Shown here one piece after another: positions 28,527 to 40,166 of a stretch of DNA of 64,000 nucleotides (the stretch's first letter is position 1; the number at the start of each line of letters is the position of its first letter). The translations under genes were made by a program, and so were the position numbers. Source of the stretch: Bradyrhizobium sp. CB3481 (GTDB lineage Bacteria > Pseudomonadota > Alphaproteobacteria > Rhizobiales > Xanthobacteraceae); contig NZ_CP121647.1 of assembly GCF_029714305.1 (NCBI RefSeq), forward strand, positions 3,988,501-4,052,500. The letters are read 5' to 3'. Below the pieces are notes generated by a model. It saw only the letters and a program-made list of their open reading frames with translations. It was not told the DNA's origin and did no database searches.

Positions 28527-29549
28527 ATGGCAAGCCGCGCATTCATCACGGGCGTATCGGGACTGGAGCTGACGGCGGCGGAGCGCGAGTTCCTCCGTGG
28601 CGAGCTGCCATGGGGCTTGATCCTTTTCAAACGCAACGTCGATACGCCGGATCAGGTATCTGCGTTGGTTGAAGAATTTCGAAGTCTCGTGGGCGAGACG
28701 GATGCCCCTGTTATGATCGACCAGGAAGGCGGGCGGGTGGCGCGGCTGACCCCGCCGCATTGGCCGGTCTATCCGCCCGGCGCTACCTTCGGCGCGCTCT
28801 ACGACCTCGACAAGGCGCTGGGGCTACGGGCTGCCTGGCTCAGCTCGCGCCTGATCGCGGCCGATCTGGTCGATCTTGGCATCACCGTCGACTGCCTGCC
28901 GTTGGCGGATGTGCCGGTAGCGGGTGCCGACGCCGTGATCGGCGATCGGGCCTATGGAACCGAACCGGCCAAGGTCGCGGCGATTGCCCGGGCAGTCACC
29001 GGGGGCCTGGAGCAGGGCGGCGTGCTGCCGATCCTCAAGCACATTCCCGGCCACGGCCGGGCCACGGCGGATAGCCATTTCCGCCTCCCGACCGTTGAAA
29101 ACCCGCAGAAGGAGCTGGAACGGACTGATTTTGCAGCATTTCAACCGCTCGCGGACCTGCCGATGGCCATGACCGCGCATGTTGTGTTTAGCGCGATTGA
29201 CCCGGTCCAACCCGCGACGACATCTGCGACAATCATCAGCCAAGTGATTCGTGGCGTAATTGGGTTCCAGGGCTTGTTGATGAGTGATGACGTGTCGATG
29301 AATGCCCTGGCGGGATCGATCGCCGAGCGGACCCGCGCCATCGTCGATGCCGGCTGCGACATGGTCCTGCACTGCAACGGCAAGCTCGACGAGATGCGCG
29401 AAGTGGCGCGCGAGACGCCGGAACTGGCAGGCGAGGCCCTGGAACGCGCCAGGCGGGCGCTGGCCTCGCGGAGGCCGCCCGAGCCGTTCGACCGGCAAGC
29501 GGGAAGGGCCGAACTTGAAGCGTTGATGGATCGGGTAGGGACGGCATGA
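28527..29549 (+). CDS. nagZ: Beta-N-acetylhexosaminidase (peptidoglycan recycling)
   Basis: A cytoplasmic glycoside hydrolase family 3 enzyme that removes GlcNAc from anhydro-muropeptides. The protein has 340 residues. MIDQEGGRVARL (near residue 65), LKHIPGHGRATADSH (near residue 172, containing the catalytic histidine loop KHxPGHG) and LLMSDDVSMNAL (near residue 252, with the nucleophile Asp) are the family signatures. The stop overlaps the scpA ATG by 4 bases. It links to the wall hydrolases elsewhere in the window by function. Confidence 0.95.
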   Translation: MASRAFITGVSGLELTAAEREFLRGELPWGLILFKRNVDTPDQVSALVEEFRSLVGETDAPVMIDQEGGRVARLTPPHWPVYPPGATFGALYDLDKALGLRAAWLSSRLIAADLVDLGITVDCLPLADVPVAGADAVIGDRAYGTEPAKVAAIARAVTGGLEQGGVLPILKHIPGHGRATADSHFRLPTVENPQKELERTDFAAFQPLADLPMAMTAHVVFSAIDPVQPATTSATIISQVIRGVIGFQGLLMSDDVSMNALAGSIAERTRAIVDAGCDMVLHCNGKLDEMREVARETPELAGEALERARRALASRRPPEPFDRQAGRAELEALMDRVGTA

Positions 29550-30373
29550 CGGCTGAGATTCTATCGTTTGAGACTGGACGGCCCGCCGAGATCACCGAAG
29601 GCGAGCCGGCGCTCGTCGTCGACGTCGAGGGCTATGAGGGCCCGCTCGATCTGCTGCTCACGCTGGCGCGGCAGCAGAAGGTCGACCTCGCCAAGATCTC
29701 CATCCTGGCGCTCGCCGACCAGTATCTGACCTTCATCGAGGCGGCGCGGAAGATCCGCCTTGAGCTCGCTGCCGACTACCTCGTGATGGCCGCTTGGCTC
29801 GCCTTCCTGAAATCGCGGCTGTTGCTACCTGAACCGGCGACACCGGACGGGCCGAGCGCCGAGGAGATGGCGACCGCGCTCGCCAACCGGCTGCGCCGGC
29901 TTGAGGCGATCAGAGAGGCCGCCAACCGCCTGATGAACCGGCCGCAGTTCCAGCGCGATATTTTTCCGCGCGGCAATCCGGAATCGATCGCCGAGATCAA
30001 GCATCCCAAGTTCACGGCGACGCTGTTCGACCTGCTCACCGCCTATGCCACGCAGCGCCAGCAGCGCGTGTTGGCGACCGTGCACCTCGCCAAGCGCACG
30101 GTGTGGTCGCTCGCCGAAGCGCGCGCCTCGCTGGAGCGCCTCGTCGGCATGACCGAGTCCGAGGACTGGAGCTGCCTGGACGATTACCTGCTCAGCTACG
30201 TGGTCGATCCGTCCCAGAGAGCAACCGTGTTTGCGTCGAGCTTTGCCGCGGCGCTCGAACTGGTGCGCGAGGGAGAGATGGAATTGAACCAGAAAGAGGC
30301 GTTCGCGCCGCTGTATTTTCGTAAGCGCCCGCCGCAGGCAGCACAGCCCGCGCCGGATCTGACGGTCGAGTAA
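29546..30373 (+). CDS. scpA: Segregation and condensation protein A
   Basis: The kleisin subunit of the SMC-ScpAB condensin, which compacts and separates chromosomes. The protein has 275 residues. The N-terminal VEGYEGPLDLLLTLARQQKV (residues 27-46) and ILALADQYL, YLVMAAWLAFLKSRLLLPEP are the SMC-head/kleisin signatures. The central region is alpha-helical and charged. The C-terminal winged helix is the segment NQKEAFAPLYFRKR. It is translationally coupled to nagZ and precedes scpB by 18 bp. Confidence 0.95.
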   Translation: MTAEILSFETGRPAEITEGEPALVVDVEGYEGPLDLLLTLARQQKVDLAKISILALADQYLTFIEAARKIRLELAADYLVMAAWLAFLKSRLLLPEPATPDGPSAEEMATALANRLRRLEAIREAANRLMNRPQFQRDIFPRGNPESIAEIKHPKFTATLFDLLTAYATQRQQRVLATVHLAKRTVWSLAEARASLERLVGMTESEDWSCLDDYLLSYVVDPSQRATVFASSFAAALELVREGEMELNQKEAFAPLYFRKRPPQAAQPAPDLTVE

Positions 30374-30391
30374 GTGGAAGGAGACCTAGCC

Positions 30392-31138
30392 ATGGCAAGC
30401 CTGGCGGAAAAACGCATGGAAGATGCCGAGGATCATCCCATCGACCAGAATCAGAATACCGATCAGGCTGCGCGGCCCGAGGAATTGCGGCTGCTCGAAG
30501 CGCTGTTGTTCGCCTCTGCCGAGCCGATCGATCAGGCCGCGCTCGGCAAGCGGATGCCCGATGGCGTCGACGTCAAGGCGGCGCTGGCGCAGCTGCAGGC
30601 GGAATATGCCCCGCGTGGCGTGAACCTGGTGCGGGTCGCCAACAAATGGACGTTCCGCACCGCGGGCGACCTGTCGTGGTTGATGACGCGCGAAAGCACG
30701 GAAACGCGGCGCCTGTCGCGGGCGGCGATCGAGGTGCTCGCGATCATCGCCTATCACCAGCCGGTGACGCGTGCCGAGATCGAGGAAATCCGCGGCGTGG
30801 TCACGTCGAAGGGGACGCTGGACGTGCTGCTCGAAACCGGCTGGATCCGCCCGCGCGGCCGCCGCAAGACGCCGGGCCGGCCGTTGACCTTCGGCACCAC
30901 CGAAGCCTTCCTCTCCCAGTTCAGCCTGGAAGCGCTGGGCGACCTGCCGGGCCTGGAAGAGCTGAAGGGTACGGGGCTGCTGGATTCGCGGCTGCCGTCC
31001 GGCTTTTCCGTTCCGACGCCGTCCGACGATGTCGCGCTGCGTGAGGACGAGGATCCGCTGGAGGCCGGGGACAATCTGGAACTGCTCCTGGCACCGGCGG
31101 CCGAGCCTGAAGAAGGCGGCGGAAGCAGCGAAAGCTAG
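30392..31138 (+). CDS. scpB: Segregation and condensation protein B
   Basis: The kite-type winged-helix dimer that binds ScpA in the SMC complex. 248 residues from MASLAEKRMEDAED; GGAAGGAGA lies 7 bases upstream and decides this start over an in-frame GTG at 30374. Two winged helices: LRLLEALLFASAEPIDQAAL (near residue 34) and SRAAIEVLAIIAYHQPVTRA (near residue 110), with VLLETGWIRPRGRRKTPGRP between them and a Glu/Asp-rich tail. Operon with scpA and, further on, tatABC. Confidence 0.95.
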   Translation: MASLAEKRMEDAEDHPIDQNQNTDQAARPEELRLLEALLFASAEPIDQAALGKRMPDGVDVKAALAQLQAEYAPRGVNLVRVANKWTFRTAGDLSWLMTRESTETRRLSRAAIEVLAIIAYHQPVTRAEIEEIRGVVTSKGTLDVLLETGWIRPRGRRKTPGRPLTFGTTEAFLSQFSLEALGDLPGLEELKGTGLLDSRLPSGFSVPTPSDDVALREDEDPLEAGDNLELLLAPAAEPEEGGGSSES

Positions 31139-31308
31139 TTCCGTCAGTCCCGCCGGCGGCCCGCTCAGGCGGGGTTAATGATAGCCATAATACGTAGCCG
31201 CGACAGCGATTTGCCGCGGCGTGGGTCCTTGTTTTTGACACCTCTCGGGCCTACCTTCCGCCCAAGCTTAGGCCGGAAGCCGGCCATCTCTTTTTGGAGG
31301 ATTGCAGG

Positions 31309-31545
31309 ATGGGTTCGCTTAGCATTTGGCACTGGATCGTCGTGATCGCAGTGGTCCTGCTGCTGTTCGGCCGCGGCAAGATTTCGGACCTGATGGGCGA
31401 TGTCGCGCAGGGCATCAAGGCGTTCAAGAAGGGCATGCAGGACGACACCAAGGAGCCCGAAAAGCCCGCCGAGCCGGCAAAGACGATCGAGCACAACGCG
31501 GCGCCGACGGCGGCGCGGACGGATGTCGGCAGCAAGGCGGTCTGA
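31309..31545 (+). CDS. tatA: Sec-independent translocase subunit TatA
   Basis: Pore-forming subunit of the twin-arginine translocase. 78 residues from [20 protein letters not shown], with GGAGGATT upstream. One membrane segment, then [24 protein letters not shown], the conserved amphipathic helix, and an acidic, Pro/Ala-rich tail. It opens the tatABC cluster. Confidence 0.95.
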   Translation: MGSLSIWHWIVVIAVVLLLFGRGKISDLMGDVAQGIKAFKKGMQDDTKEPEKPAEPAKTIEHNAAPTAARTDVGSKAV

Positions 31546-31665
31546 ACCAGGCATCTTGGACCCGGCGTCGGCTGACCGTCGCCGGTTTTAGAAAAGGCGC
31601 GGGCAGCTCCAAATCTTGGCTATGATGGATTGGGGCGCGGACGTCTCGCGCGAGCGGAAGAATTC

Positions 31666-32183
31666 ATGTTCGACGTCGGGTGGAGTGAACTGGTCGTCAT
31701 CGCGGTTGTCGCGCTGATCGCCATCGGCCCGAAAGAACTGCCGGGCGTGCTGCGCATGGTCGGGCAATGGATGGGCAAGGCGCGCAAGATGGCCGCCGAA
31801 TTCCAGGGCCAATTCCAGGAAGCCATGCGCGAGGCCGAAATGGCCGACCTCAAGAAGAGCTTTGACGAGGTCAAGGAGACCGCCACCGCGATGTCTCCCG
31901 GTAACCTCATGACCTCCCTGCAAAAGGACGTCGACAGCGCCCTGCAGATCAGCGAGCCGGACAAGCCCGCCACGCCGGAAGCCGGCGACGCCCAGGTGGC
32001 AGGTGCCATCGGCGAGCCCGTCACCCCGACGACGCCGGCCGCACCGACGCCGGAGACGTTTGTCGAGGCCGAGGCCCATTCGGCCGCTGCCGAGCCGCTG
32101 GCGATCACCCGCGACGTTCAGGCGCCGGTTCAGCAGGATATTGCTCCGGCTTCACCTGACGTTCTCAAGGACGCCAAAGCGTC

Positions 32184-32187
<4 letters not shown>
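31666..32187 (+). CDS. tatB: Sec-independent translocase subunit TatB
   Basis: Receives Tat signal peptides together with TatC. 173 residues from [28 protein letters not shown] and [20 protein letters not shown] (residues 20-40) are TatB-specific. The amphipathic/coiled region ([20 protein letters not shown]) continues to a Pro/Ala-rich tail of about 60 residues. The stop overlaps tatC by ATGA. An upstream in-frame start would add 12 residues with no ribosome-binding site. Confidence 0.95.
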
Positions 32188-34543
<2,356 letters not shown>

Positions 34544-34554
34544 CGCAAGGCAAA

Positions 34555-35025
34555 ATGGCATTGCATCGCGACATCCTTTGGATCGGGAGGCAATGGGCTG
34601 TTACCGGCCACGGGATGCAATTGATCGATCAACGGCTAATGGGCGTCTTCGACATCGAGGTCGCCGATCTGTGGGACGACGATCTGATCGCGCGCATACA
34701 TGCCAAGGCGTGGCTCAACAGCGCGGATTTCGACAAGGGGCTGGCGGTGGCGCGGGCGCGCCACAGGCCACCGGAGGCGGAAGTGGAGCTTCCCTCAGCC
34801 GCGCTCATTCCGATGATCGATTCCATCGAAGCGTCCCCGCCACCGCAACCAGAGCGGCCGCTTTCCGTCGAACCCGCGCCAATCACACCGGCCCCGCCGG
34901 CGGCTCCGATTCCGCCGCTTCTGCCCGCCGAATCGGTGAAACAGGCCTCGCCGGATCTGCAGATGAAAATGGACGGCGCCGCCAGATTTGCACGGCCGTG
35001 GCGCGTCTGGATGAAGAAAACCTGA
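34555..35025 (+). CDS. Hypothetical protein with proline-rich C-terminal part
   Basis: A protein of 156 residues, 11 bp after serS and read in the same direction. The N-terminal 70 residues look folded (LWIGRQWAVTGHGMQLIDQR, FDIEVADLWDDDLIARIHAK). The rest is Pro/Ala-rich (PPPQPERPLSVEPAPITPAP) and ends in a basic FARPWRVWMKKT. No signal peptide or membrane segment. Its location between serS and surE is probably stable in this family of bacteria, but I do not recognise a domain. Confidence 0.65.
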   Translation: MALHRDILWIGRQWAVTGHGMQLIDQRLMGVFDIEVADLWDDDLIARIHAKAWLNSADFDKGLAVARARHRPPEAEVELPSAALIPMIDSIEASPPPQPERPLSVEPAPITPAPPAAPIPPLLPAESVKQASPDLQMKMDGAARFARPWRVWMKKT

Positions 35026-35117
35026 GCGAATCGACTGGTTTGCCTCGGCGGCGATAGGGCGATAAGACGACCCCGGCGGCAGGGCCGACCGATCTCGAAC
35101 AGAAGGCACTTTGACGG

Positions 35118-35885
35118 ATGCGCATCCTCTGCACCAACGACGACGGCATCCATGCGCCGGGCCTGAAGATCGTCGAGGAGATCGCCCGCGCGCTGTCCGA
35201 CGATGTCTGGATCGTGGCGCCGGAGCTCGACCAGTCCGGCGTCTCGCACTCGCTGTCGCTCAACGATCCGCTGCGGCTGCGCGAAGTCGGCCCGCGCCAT
35301 TTCGCGGTGCGGGGCACGCCGACCGACTGCGTGATCATGGGCTCGCGCCACATCCTCGGCGAGAAGATGCCCGATCTCGTGCTCTCAGGCGTCAACAAGG
35401 GCCGCAACGTCGCCGAGGACGTCGTCTACTCCGGCACCATCGCCGGCGCGCTCGAAGGCACGATCCTCGGCATTCCGTCGTTCGCGCTGAGCCAGGAATT
35501 TTCCATTGAGACCCGCCACGCGCCGCTGTGGGACACCGCGCTGAAATTCGGGCCCGACATCCTGCGCAAGGTGATCGATGCCGGCGTGCCGAAGAACACG
35601 GTGATCAACGTCAACTTCCCCGCCTGCACGCCCGATCAGGTCAGGGGCATCAGCGTGACGCGGCAGGGCAAGCGCAATCTCGGCTTCCTGAAGGTCGACA
35701 AGCGCCATGACGGTCGCGGCAATCCCTATTTCTGGATCGGCTTTGAGCGTGCCGCGATGATGGATACGCCGGCCGAAGGCACCGATCTTGCCGCGCTGGC
35801 GGCGCACTACGTGTCGGTGACGCCGTTGCGGCTCGACCGTACCGACGAGGCATTTTCGGAAGCGCTGACGGCGACGTTGCGATAG
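35118..35885 (+). CDS. surE: 5'/3'-nucleotidase SurE
   Basis: A survival-protein phosphatase that dephosphorylates nucleoside monophosphates. The protein has 255 residues. The N-terminal metal site [15 protein letters not shown], the motif [20 protein letters not shown] (near residue 93) and PTDCVIMG are signatures. The start ATG follows the hypothetical gene by 92 bp. In many proteobacteria surE is next to pcm, as here, apart from an inserted response regulator on the other strand. Confidence 0.96.
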   Translation: MRILCTNDDGIHAPGLKIVEEIARALSDDVWIVAPELDQSGVSHSLSLNDPLRLREVGPRHFAVRGTPTDCVIMGSRHILGEKMPDLVLSGVNKGRNVAEDVVYSGTIAGALEGTILGIPSFALSQEFSIETRHAPLWDTALKFGPDILRKVIDAGVPKNTVINVNFPACTPDQVRGISVTRQGKRNLGFLKVDKRHDGRGNPYFWIGFERAAMMDTPAEGTDLAALAAHYVSVTPLRLDRTDEAFSEALTATLR

Positions 35886-35933
35886 GTCGAGCGGTATCCT
35901 CGAAATAGGATCGAGCGGTAACCTCACAACCAG

Positions 35934-36032
35934 TCGTCGTCCCCGCGAAGGCGGGGATCCAGTACGCCGCGGCTTCTCGATTCTATCGCAGGTCTCTGGG
36001 ATACTGGATCATCCGCCTGCGCGGATGATGAC
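35934..36032. repeat. Dispersed palindromic repeat, family B, copy 2
   Basis: Opens with TCGTCCCCGCGAAGGCGGGG, has ATCCAGTACGCCGCGGC and TCTGGGATACTGGATCATCC, closes with CCTGCGCGGATGATGAC. Between surE and a convergent response regulator. Confidence 0.82.
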
Positions 36033-36072
36033 AGCTGAATGGATGTTTACAGCTGAATGTGCGGCTGACGGC

Positions 36073-36450
36073 TTAAACCGGCGCGCTCTTCATCGTCGCG
36101 GCGATGACCTGCGCCAGCGTTTCGAGCTGGAATGGCTTCTGCAAAGCCGGGCGGTCGCGATATTCCTGGGGCAGGCCGGAGGAGCCGTAGCCGGTCGCAA
36201 AGATGAACGGGCGGTTGCGCGCCGTGATCAGTTCGGCCACCGGCGTGATCACCTTGCCGTTGACGTTGACGTCGAGAATGGCGAGGTCGAACTCGGTCGA
36301 TTGCACGAGCTTGACCGCTTCGCCGATATCTCCAGCCTCGGCGGCTACGCTATGGCCCAACTCTTCCAGCATGTCGGCGACCATCATGCGGATCATGACC
36401 TCGTCTTCAACGAGGAAAACAGAACAGCCCGCCGGCCGTGTCGCTACCAT
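36073..36450 (-). CDS. Receiver-only response regulator
   Basis: A CheY-like single-domain regulator of 125 residues from MVATRPAGCSVFLVEDEVMI; GGAAGGGCAAGGAA upstream. The acidic pair is in LVEDEV, the phosphorylated aspartate in DLAILDVNVNG (near residue 62), and the switch lysine in ALQKPFQ. No output domain and no adjacent histidine kinase, so it probably acts in a phosphorelay or on another protein. Located between surE and pcm on the opposite strand. A longer in-frame start adds 49 low-complexity residues and is rejected. Confidence 0.88.
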   Translation of the reverse strand: MVATRPAGCSVFLVEDEVMIRMMVADMLEELGHSVAAEAGDIGEAVKLVQSTEFDLAILDVNVNGKVITPVAELITARNRPFIFATGYGSSGLPQEYRDRPALQKPFQLETLAQVIAATMKSAPV

Positions 36451-36702
36451 GATGGATTCCTTGCCCTTCCGAGGGTCGAGGTTCGCAAAAAACGTCCCTT
36501 GGTGCAATGTCGACATCAACTGGCCCAGCACGCTCGAGGCGGACAGCAGCCGCGATTCCCGGCCCCTAACGCCGGGACGCGACTGCAGTTCCCACATTCG
36601 GAACCAAAAAGTTGAGGAAATTCTTCCTTAAGCGCGCATAGGCTATTACATCTCGGCGAGCCGAAGCATTCGATCGGCGGCAGCGCCTGCCACGAGACCG
36701 CA

Positions 36703-37347
36703 ATGTCGCAAGAACCGCCCGAGAAGATGATGTTTCAGCTCACGCTGCGGCGGCGGGGGATCAGCGACCAGGCGGTGCTGCGGACCATGGAGGAGGTGCC
36801 GCGCGAGGCGTTCGTGGCATCAGGCGATCGCGACCATGCCTACCGCGACAGCGCGCTCGGCATCGCCTGCGGTCAGACCATCAGCCAGCCTTTCGTGGTC
36901 GCCTACATGACCGAGCAGCTGCAGCTTCAGAAGGACCACAAGGTGCTCGAGATCGGGACCGGCTCCGGCTATCAGGCCGCGGTGCTGTCGCGGTTATGCG
37001 CCCATGTGCTGACTGTCGAGCGCTACCGGACGCTCGCCGATGCCGCTCGCGCCAAGCTTGAAAGCCTCGGCTACTACAACATCGAGGTGCTGCTGGGCGA
37101 CGGCTTCGACATCCCGCCCGGGGCCGGCGATTTCGACCGCATCATCGTCACCGCGGCGATGGAGCAAATTCCGGAAAAACTGCTGCAGCGGCTGCAGCCC
37201 GGCGGCATCCTGATCGCGCCGGTCGGCCCGCATCACGGCACCCAGACTCTGGTCCGTGTTACCAGGACCGAGAGCGGTTTCGAGCGCAAGGAGCTGGTCG
37301 ACGTCCGCTTCGTCCCGGCGCTGCCGGGAATCGCGCGCGAGCTGTAA
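36703..37347 (+). CDS. pcm: Protein-L-isoaspartate O-methyltransferase
   Basis: Methylates isoaspartyl residues with SAM to start protein repair. The protein has 214 residues. The SAM-binding loop [18 protein letters not shown] (near residue 83) and EAFV...[18 protein letters not shown] (substrate region) are visible; [20 protein letters not shown] follows. Several in-frame ATGs occur within the first ten codons, so the start may be 8-10 residues later. Confidence 0.94.
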   Translation: MSQEPPEKMMFQLTLRRRGISDQAVLRTMEEVPREAFVASGDRDHAYRDSALGIACGQTISQPFVVAYMTEQLQLQKDHKVLEIGTGSGYQAAVLSRLCAHVLTVERYRTLADAARAKLESLGYYNIEVLLGDGFDIPPGAGDFDRIIVTAAMEQIPEKLLQRLQPGGILIAPVGPHHGTQTLVRVTRTESGFERKELVDVRFVPALPGIAREL

Positions 37348-37389
37348 AAGCCCGGATTGGCGGTTCCCGCCAACATCTTATTCCAAGGG

Positions 37390-37404
37390 TTAAGCCGTTA
37401 TTTA
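37390..37404 (+). promoter_or_regulatory. Possible CtrA-type site upstream of the LysM/M23 gene
   Basis: TTAA-GCCGTTA-TTTA resembles the alphaproteobacterial CtrA box TTAA-N7-TTAA with one mismatch. It lies 53 bp before the start codon. The next 50 bases also contain two direct TTTACTC copies and an inverted GAGTAA. Cell-cycle control of a division-associated wall protein would make sense, but one site with a mismatch is weak evidence. Confidence 0.25.
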
Positions 37405-37456
37405 CTCGGTACGTGTTTACTCAAAACAGTATTTTGTTGCGTACGAGTGAGTAACC

Positions 37457-38839
37457 ATGTCCCGTCTCGCCGAGTTGCTTCGCTCGCGTCGGGTGCCGCA
37501 GGTCGCGGTGCTGGCGCTGATGTCGGTCGGCTTTGCCGGCTGCAGCGCCGATATGCAGACGCGCTTTTCCGACAGCTCGTTCTCCAATCCCTTTGCCTCC
37601 CAGCCCGAAGCCACCGGCACGGTGCGCGCTCCCGCCGCCGAACGCCGCGAGCCGCCGCAATACGCCCGCCCGCAGTCCCAGCAGGCGCCCCAATTCCAGT
37701 CCCAGTCCTTGCCACCTCCCGCTGTCGCTGCGCCGTCTGCGTATCCCGCCAGTTCGGGTGGGGTGTCGGGAGGAGGGCGCGGGGTTTCGTCCTATGCGCC
37801 GCCGACCCATTCGCCGATCGAAACCACGGCGACGGTGCCGCCGCGTTCGGTCGCCGCTGCGCGTCCGGCCGCGCCGGGCGGCACCACGATCATCGTCGGC
37901 ACCAGCGACACGCTCGATATTCTGGCCAAGCGCTACAACGTTTCGCCGGCAGCGATCCTGCAGGCCAATGGCTACAAGGGCCCGCGCGTGCTGTCGCCCG
38001 GCCAGCAACTGATCATTCCGCGCCAGAGCGCCGTGGCGGCGGCCGCACCGGCTTCCGCACCGGCGGCCAGCAAACCCGTTGCCGTCTCGGCGTCTGCGCC
38101 AAGCGTCCATGTCGTCAATCGCGGCGACACGCTGATGAGCATCGCGCGCCGCAACCATGTGCCGGTGGCCGAGCTCGCGAAGGCCAACCACCTCGATCAG
38201 TCCGCCAAGCTCAGCCTCGGCATGAAGCTCACGGTGCCGGCCGCCAAGTCGGCTGCGGCCGCTGCGCCGGTGGCGCAGCCGGTCGCCGCGGCTCCCGCCC
38301 AGCCGGCCGCGCCGGTTGCAGCACCCGCGACCAAGGTCGCCGCGGTCGGCGGCCCGGCGCAGAGCGCGCGGCTCGCCTCTGCCACGACCAATATCGTGGA
38401 AGACAAGCCTGCCGCCGCGGAAGCTGCGCCGGTCAAGCCCAGCGAAGCCACCGGCGCGCTGCCGACCTTCCGCTGGCCGGTGCGCGGCAAGGTGATCACC
38501 AGCTATGGCGCCAAGACCAACGGCAAGTCGAATGACGGCATCAACCTGGCGGTGCCGGAAGGCACGCCGGTGAAGGCGGCCGAGGATGGCGTCGTCGCCT
38601 ATTCCGGCAACGAGCTCAAGGGTTACGGCAATCTGGTTCTGGTGCGGCACTCCAACGGTTACGTCACCGCATATGCCCATGCGAGTGAGCTGATGGTGAA
38701 GCGCGGCGATACGATCAAGCGCGGCCAGATCATTGCCAAGTCGGGTCAATCGGGTGAGGTGGGGTCGCCGCAGCTCCACTTCGAAATCCGCAAGGGTTCG
38801 TCGCCGGTTGACCCGCTGCAATTCCTGAATGGGGCGTGA
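37457..38839 (+). CDS. LysM and M23-peptidase-domain lipoprotein (NlpD/EnvC-like)
   Basis: Envelope protein of 460 residues. The N-terminus ends in a lipobox, VGFAGCS, so it is probably lipid-anchored through C28. Two LysM peptidoglycan-binding motifs: GTSDTLDILAKRYNVSPAAI (near residue 152) and NRGDTLMSIARRNHVPVAEL (near residue 220). The C-terminal M23 domain spans residues 340-460 (SYGAKTNGKSNDGINLAVPE, YGNLVLVRHSNGYVTAYAHA, GSPQLHFEIRKG). The last motif supplies HxH-type residues; the first HxxxD position reads NDGINL instead, so the site may be degenerate as in EnvC/NlpD, which activate amidases rather than cleave. Downstream of pcm, a classic order. Confidence 0.92.
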   Translation: MSRLAELLRSRRVPQVAVLALMSVGFAGCSADMQTRFSDSSFSNPFASQPEATGTVRAPAAERREPPQYARPQSQQAPQFQSQSLPPPAVAAPSAYPASSGGVSGGGRGVSSYAPPTHSPIETTATVPPRSVAAARPAAPGGTTIIVGTSDTLDILAKRYNVSPAAILQANGYKGPRVLSPGQQLIIPRQSAVAAAAPASAPAASKPVAVSASAPSVHVVNRGDTLMSIARRNHVPVAELAKANHLDQSAKLSLGMKLTVPAAKSAAAAAPVAQPVAAAPAQPAAPVAAPATKVAAVGGPAQSARLASATTNIVEDKPAAAEAAPVKPSEATGALPTFRWPVRGKVITSYGAKTNGKSNDGINLAVPEGTPVKAAEDGVVAYSGNELKGYGNLVLVRHSNGYVTAYAHASELMVKRGDTIKRGQIIAKSGQSGEVGSPQLHFEIRKGSSPVDPLQFLNGA

Positions 38840-38860
38840 GTTGCCACCACACCCGTAGCT

Positions 38861-38960
38861 GTCGTCGCCCGGCTTGACCGGGCGATCCAGTATCCAGAGC
38901 AGTTGCGATTGAGCCGCAAAGCCGCGGCGTACTGGATCCCCCGCCTTCGCGGGGGATGAC
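38861..38960. repeat. Dispersed palindromic repeat, family B, copy 3
   Basis: GTCGTCGCCCGGCTTGACCG opens it and CCCCCGCCTTCGCGGGGGAT closes it. Inside are GATCCAGTATCCAGAG and GGCGTACTGGATCC. Located between two convergent genes, where it might end transcription from both sides. Confidence 0.8.
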
Positions 38961-38999
38961 AGCGGATCGCTTGGCGTTCAGCGCACCCACGTCACGTGG

Positions 39000-39971
39000 T
39001 TACTTCCCCGAAAGCCGCACACCTAACCGTCCGGCCAGCTCCTGCGTGAACTGCCAGGCGACACGGCCCGAGCGGGAGCCGCGGGTGGTCGACCATTCCA
39101 GCGCCTCGCGCTCCAGCTCCTCGTCGCTGATCCCGATGCCGAAATGGCCGCAATAGCCGCGGACCATCGCGAGATATTCGTCCTGGCTGCAGCGGTGGAA
39201 GCCGAGCCAGAGGCCGAACCGGTCGGACAGCGACACCTTCTCCTCGACGGCCTCGCCCGGGTTGATCGCGGTCGAGCGTTCGTTCTCGATCATCTCGCGT
39301 GCCAGGAGGTGCCGGCGGTTCGAGGTAGCGTAGAGGATGACGTTATCGGGACGGCCCTCGATGCCGCCTTCCAGCACCGCCTTCAGTGACTTGTAGGAGG
39401 CGTCGTTGCCGTCAAAGGAGAGGTCGTCGCAGAACACGATGAAGCGGAAATCGGAACTGCGCAGCAGATCCATCAGGCCGGGCAGGCTCTCGATGTCCTC
39501 GCGGTGAATCTCGATCAGCTTGAGGCGGTCGGCCGGCTCGCGGTCGACATTGATGCTGGCGTGCGTCGCCTTCACCAGCGAGGACTTGCCCATGCCGCGC
39601 GCGCCCCACAACAGCGCGTTGTTGGCGGGCAGGCCGTCGGCAAAGCGCTCGGTGTTCTCGATCAGGATGTCGCGCATCCGGTCGATGCCCTTGAGCAGGC
39701 CGAGCTCGACGCGGCTGACGCGCGGCACCGGCGACAGGCGACCATCCGGGTGCCAGACGAAGGCGTCGGCGGCCCCGAACGGCTCGGGACTGATGGTCCC
39801 AGGGGCGGCGGCGGAGAGGTGACCGGCGATGGCTTCCAGGGCGGTCGCGATCCGCTCGGCAGCGGCGCCGTCGAGCGTGTTTGCCGGACGTTTTGTCGCG
39901 GTTTTCGCGGGCGCTCGGGAGGCGGCCTTGGGGGTGACGCGGGGCGTTGTTTTCTTGGCTTTTTTGGACAT
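39000..39971 (-). CDS. DUF815 AAA+ ATPase
   Basis: A protein of 323 residues from MSKKAKKTTPRVTPKAASRA. A basic Lys/Ala/Thr/Pro-rich tail (residues 1-35) precedes a P-loop ATPase: Walker A is WGARGMGKSSLV (near residue 125), Walker B is RFIVFCDDLSFDG (near residue 185), and ATSNRRHLLA is sensor-like. Later residues carry DRFGLWLGFHRCSQDEYLAM. Members of this family are widespread and their job is not established. The upstream in-frame extension of 28 residues has no ribosome-binding site. It is divergent from yajC. Confidence 0.88.
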   Translation of the reverse strand: MSKKAKKTTPRVTPKAASRAPAKTATKRPANTLDGAAAERIATALEAIAGHLSAAAPGTISPEPFGAADAFVWHPDGRLSPVPRVSRVELGLLKGIDRMRDILIENTERFADGLPANNALLWGARGMGKSSLVKATHASINVDREPADRLKLIEIHREDIESLPGLMDLLRSSDFRFIVFCDDLSFDGNDASYKSLKAVLEGGIEGRPDNVILYATSNRRHLLAREMIENERSTAINPGEAVEEKVSLSDRFGLWLGFHRCSQDEYLAMVRGYCGHFGIGISDEELEREALEWSTTRGSRSGRVAWQFTQELAGRLGVRLSGK

Positions 39972-40166
39972 TTCCGGAGTTCCTGACGGCGCAGCCTTAA
40001 CGGGCCTTGGAAGCTCCCGCAAGCGGCCTAAATCAGGGGGTGGCGAGCGTTGCAATTGGGCCCGCCGCCGCTATAGTCCGCGCGAATTTGCCCGGACCGG
40101 CGACATGCCCAGGCCGCTGCGCCCAGGCATGGCCGGTTCTTTTCCGTCTTAGCGAGGATTGTTCGA

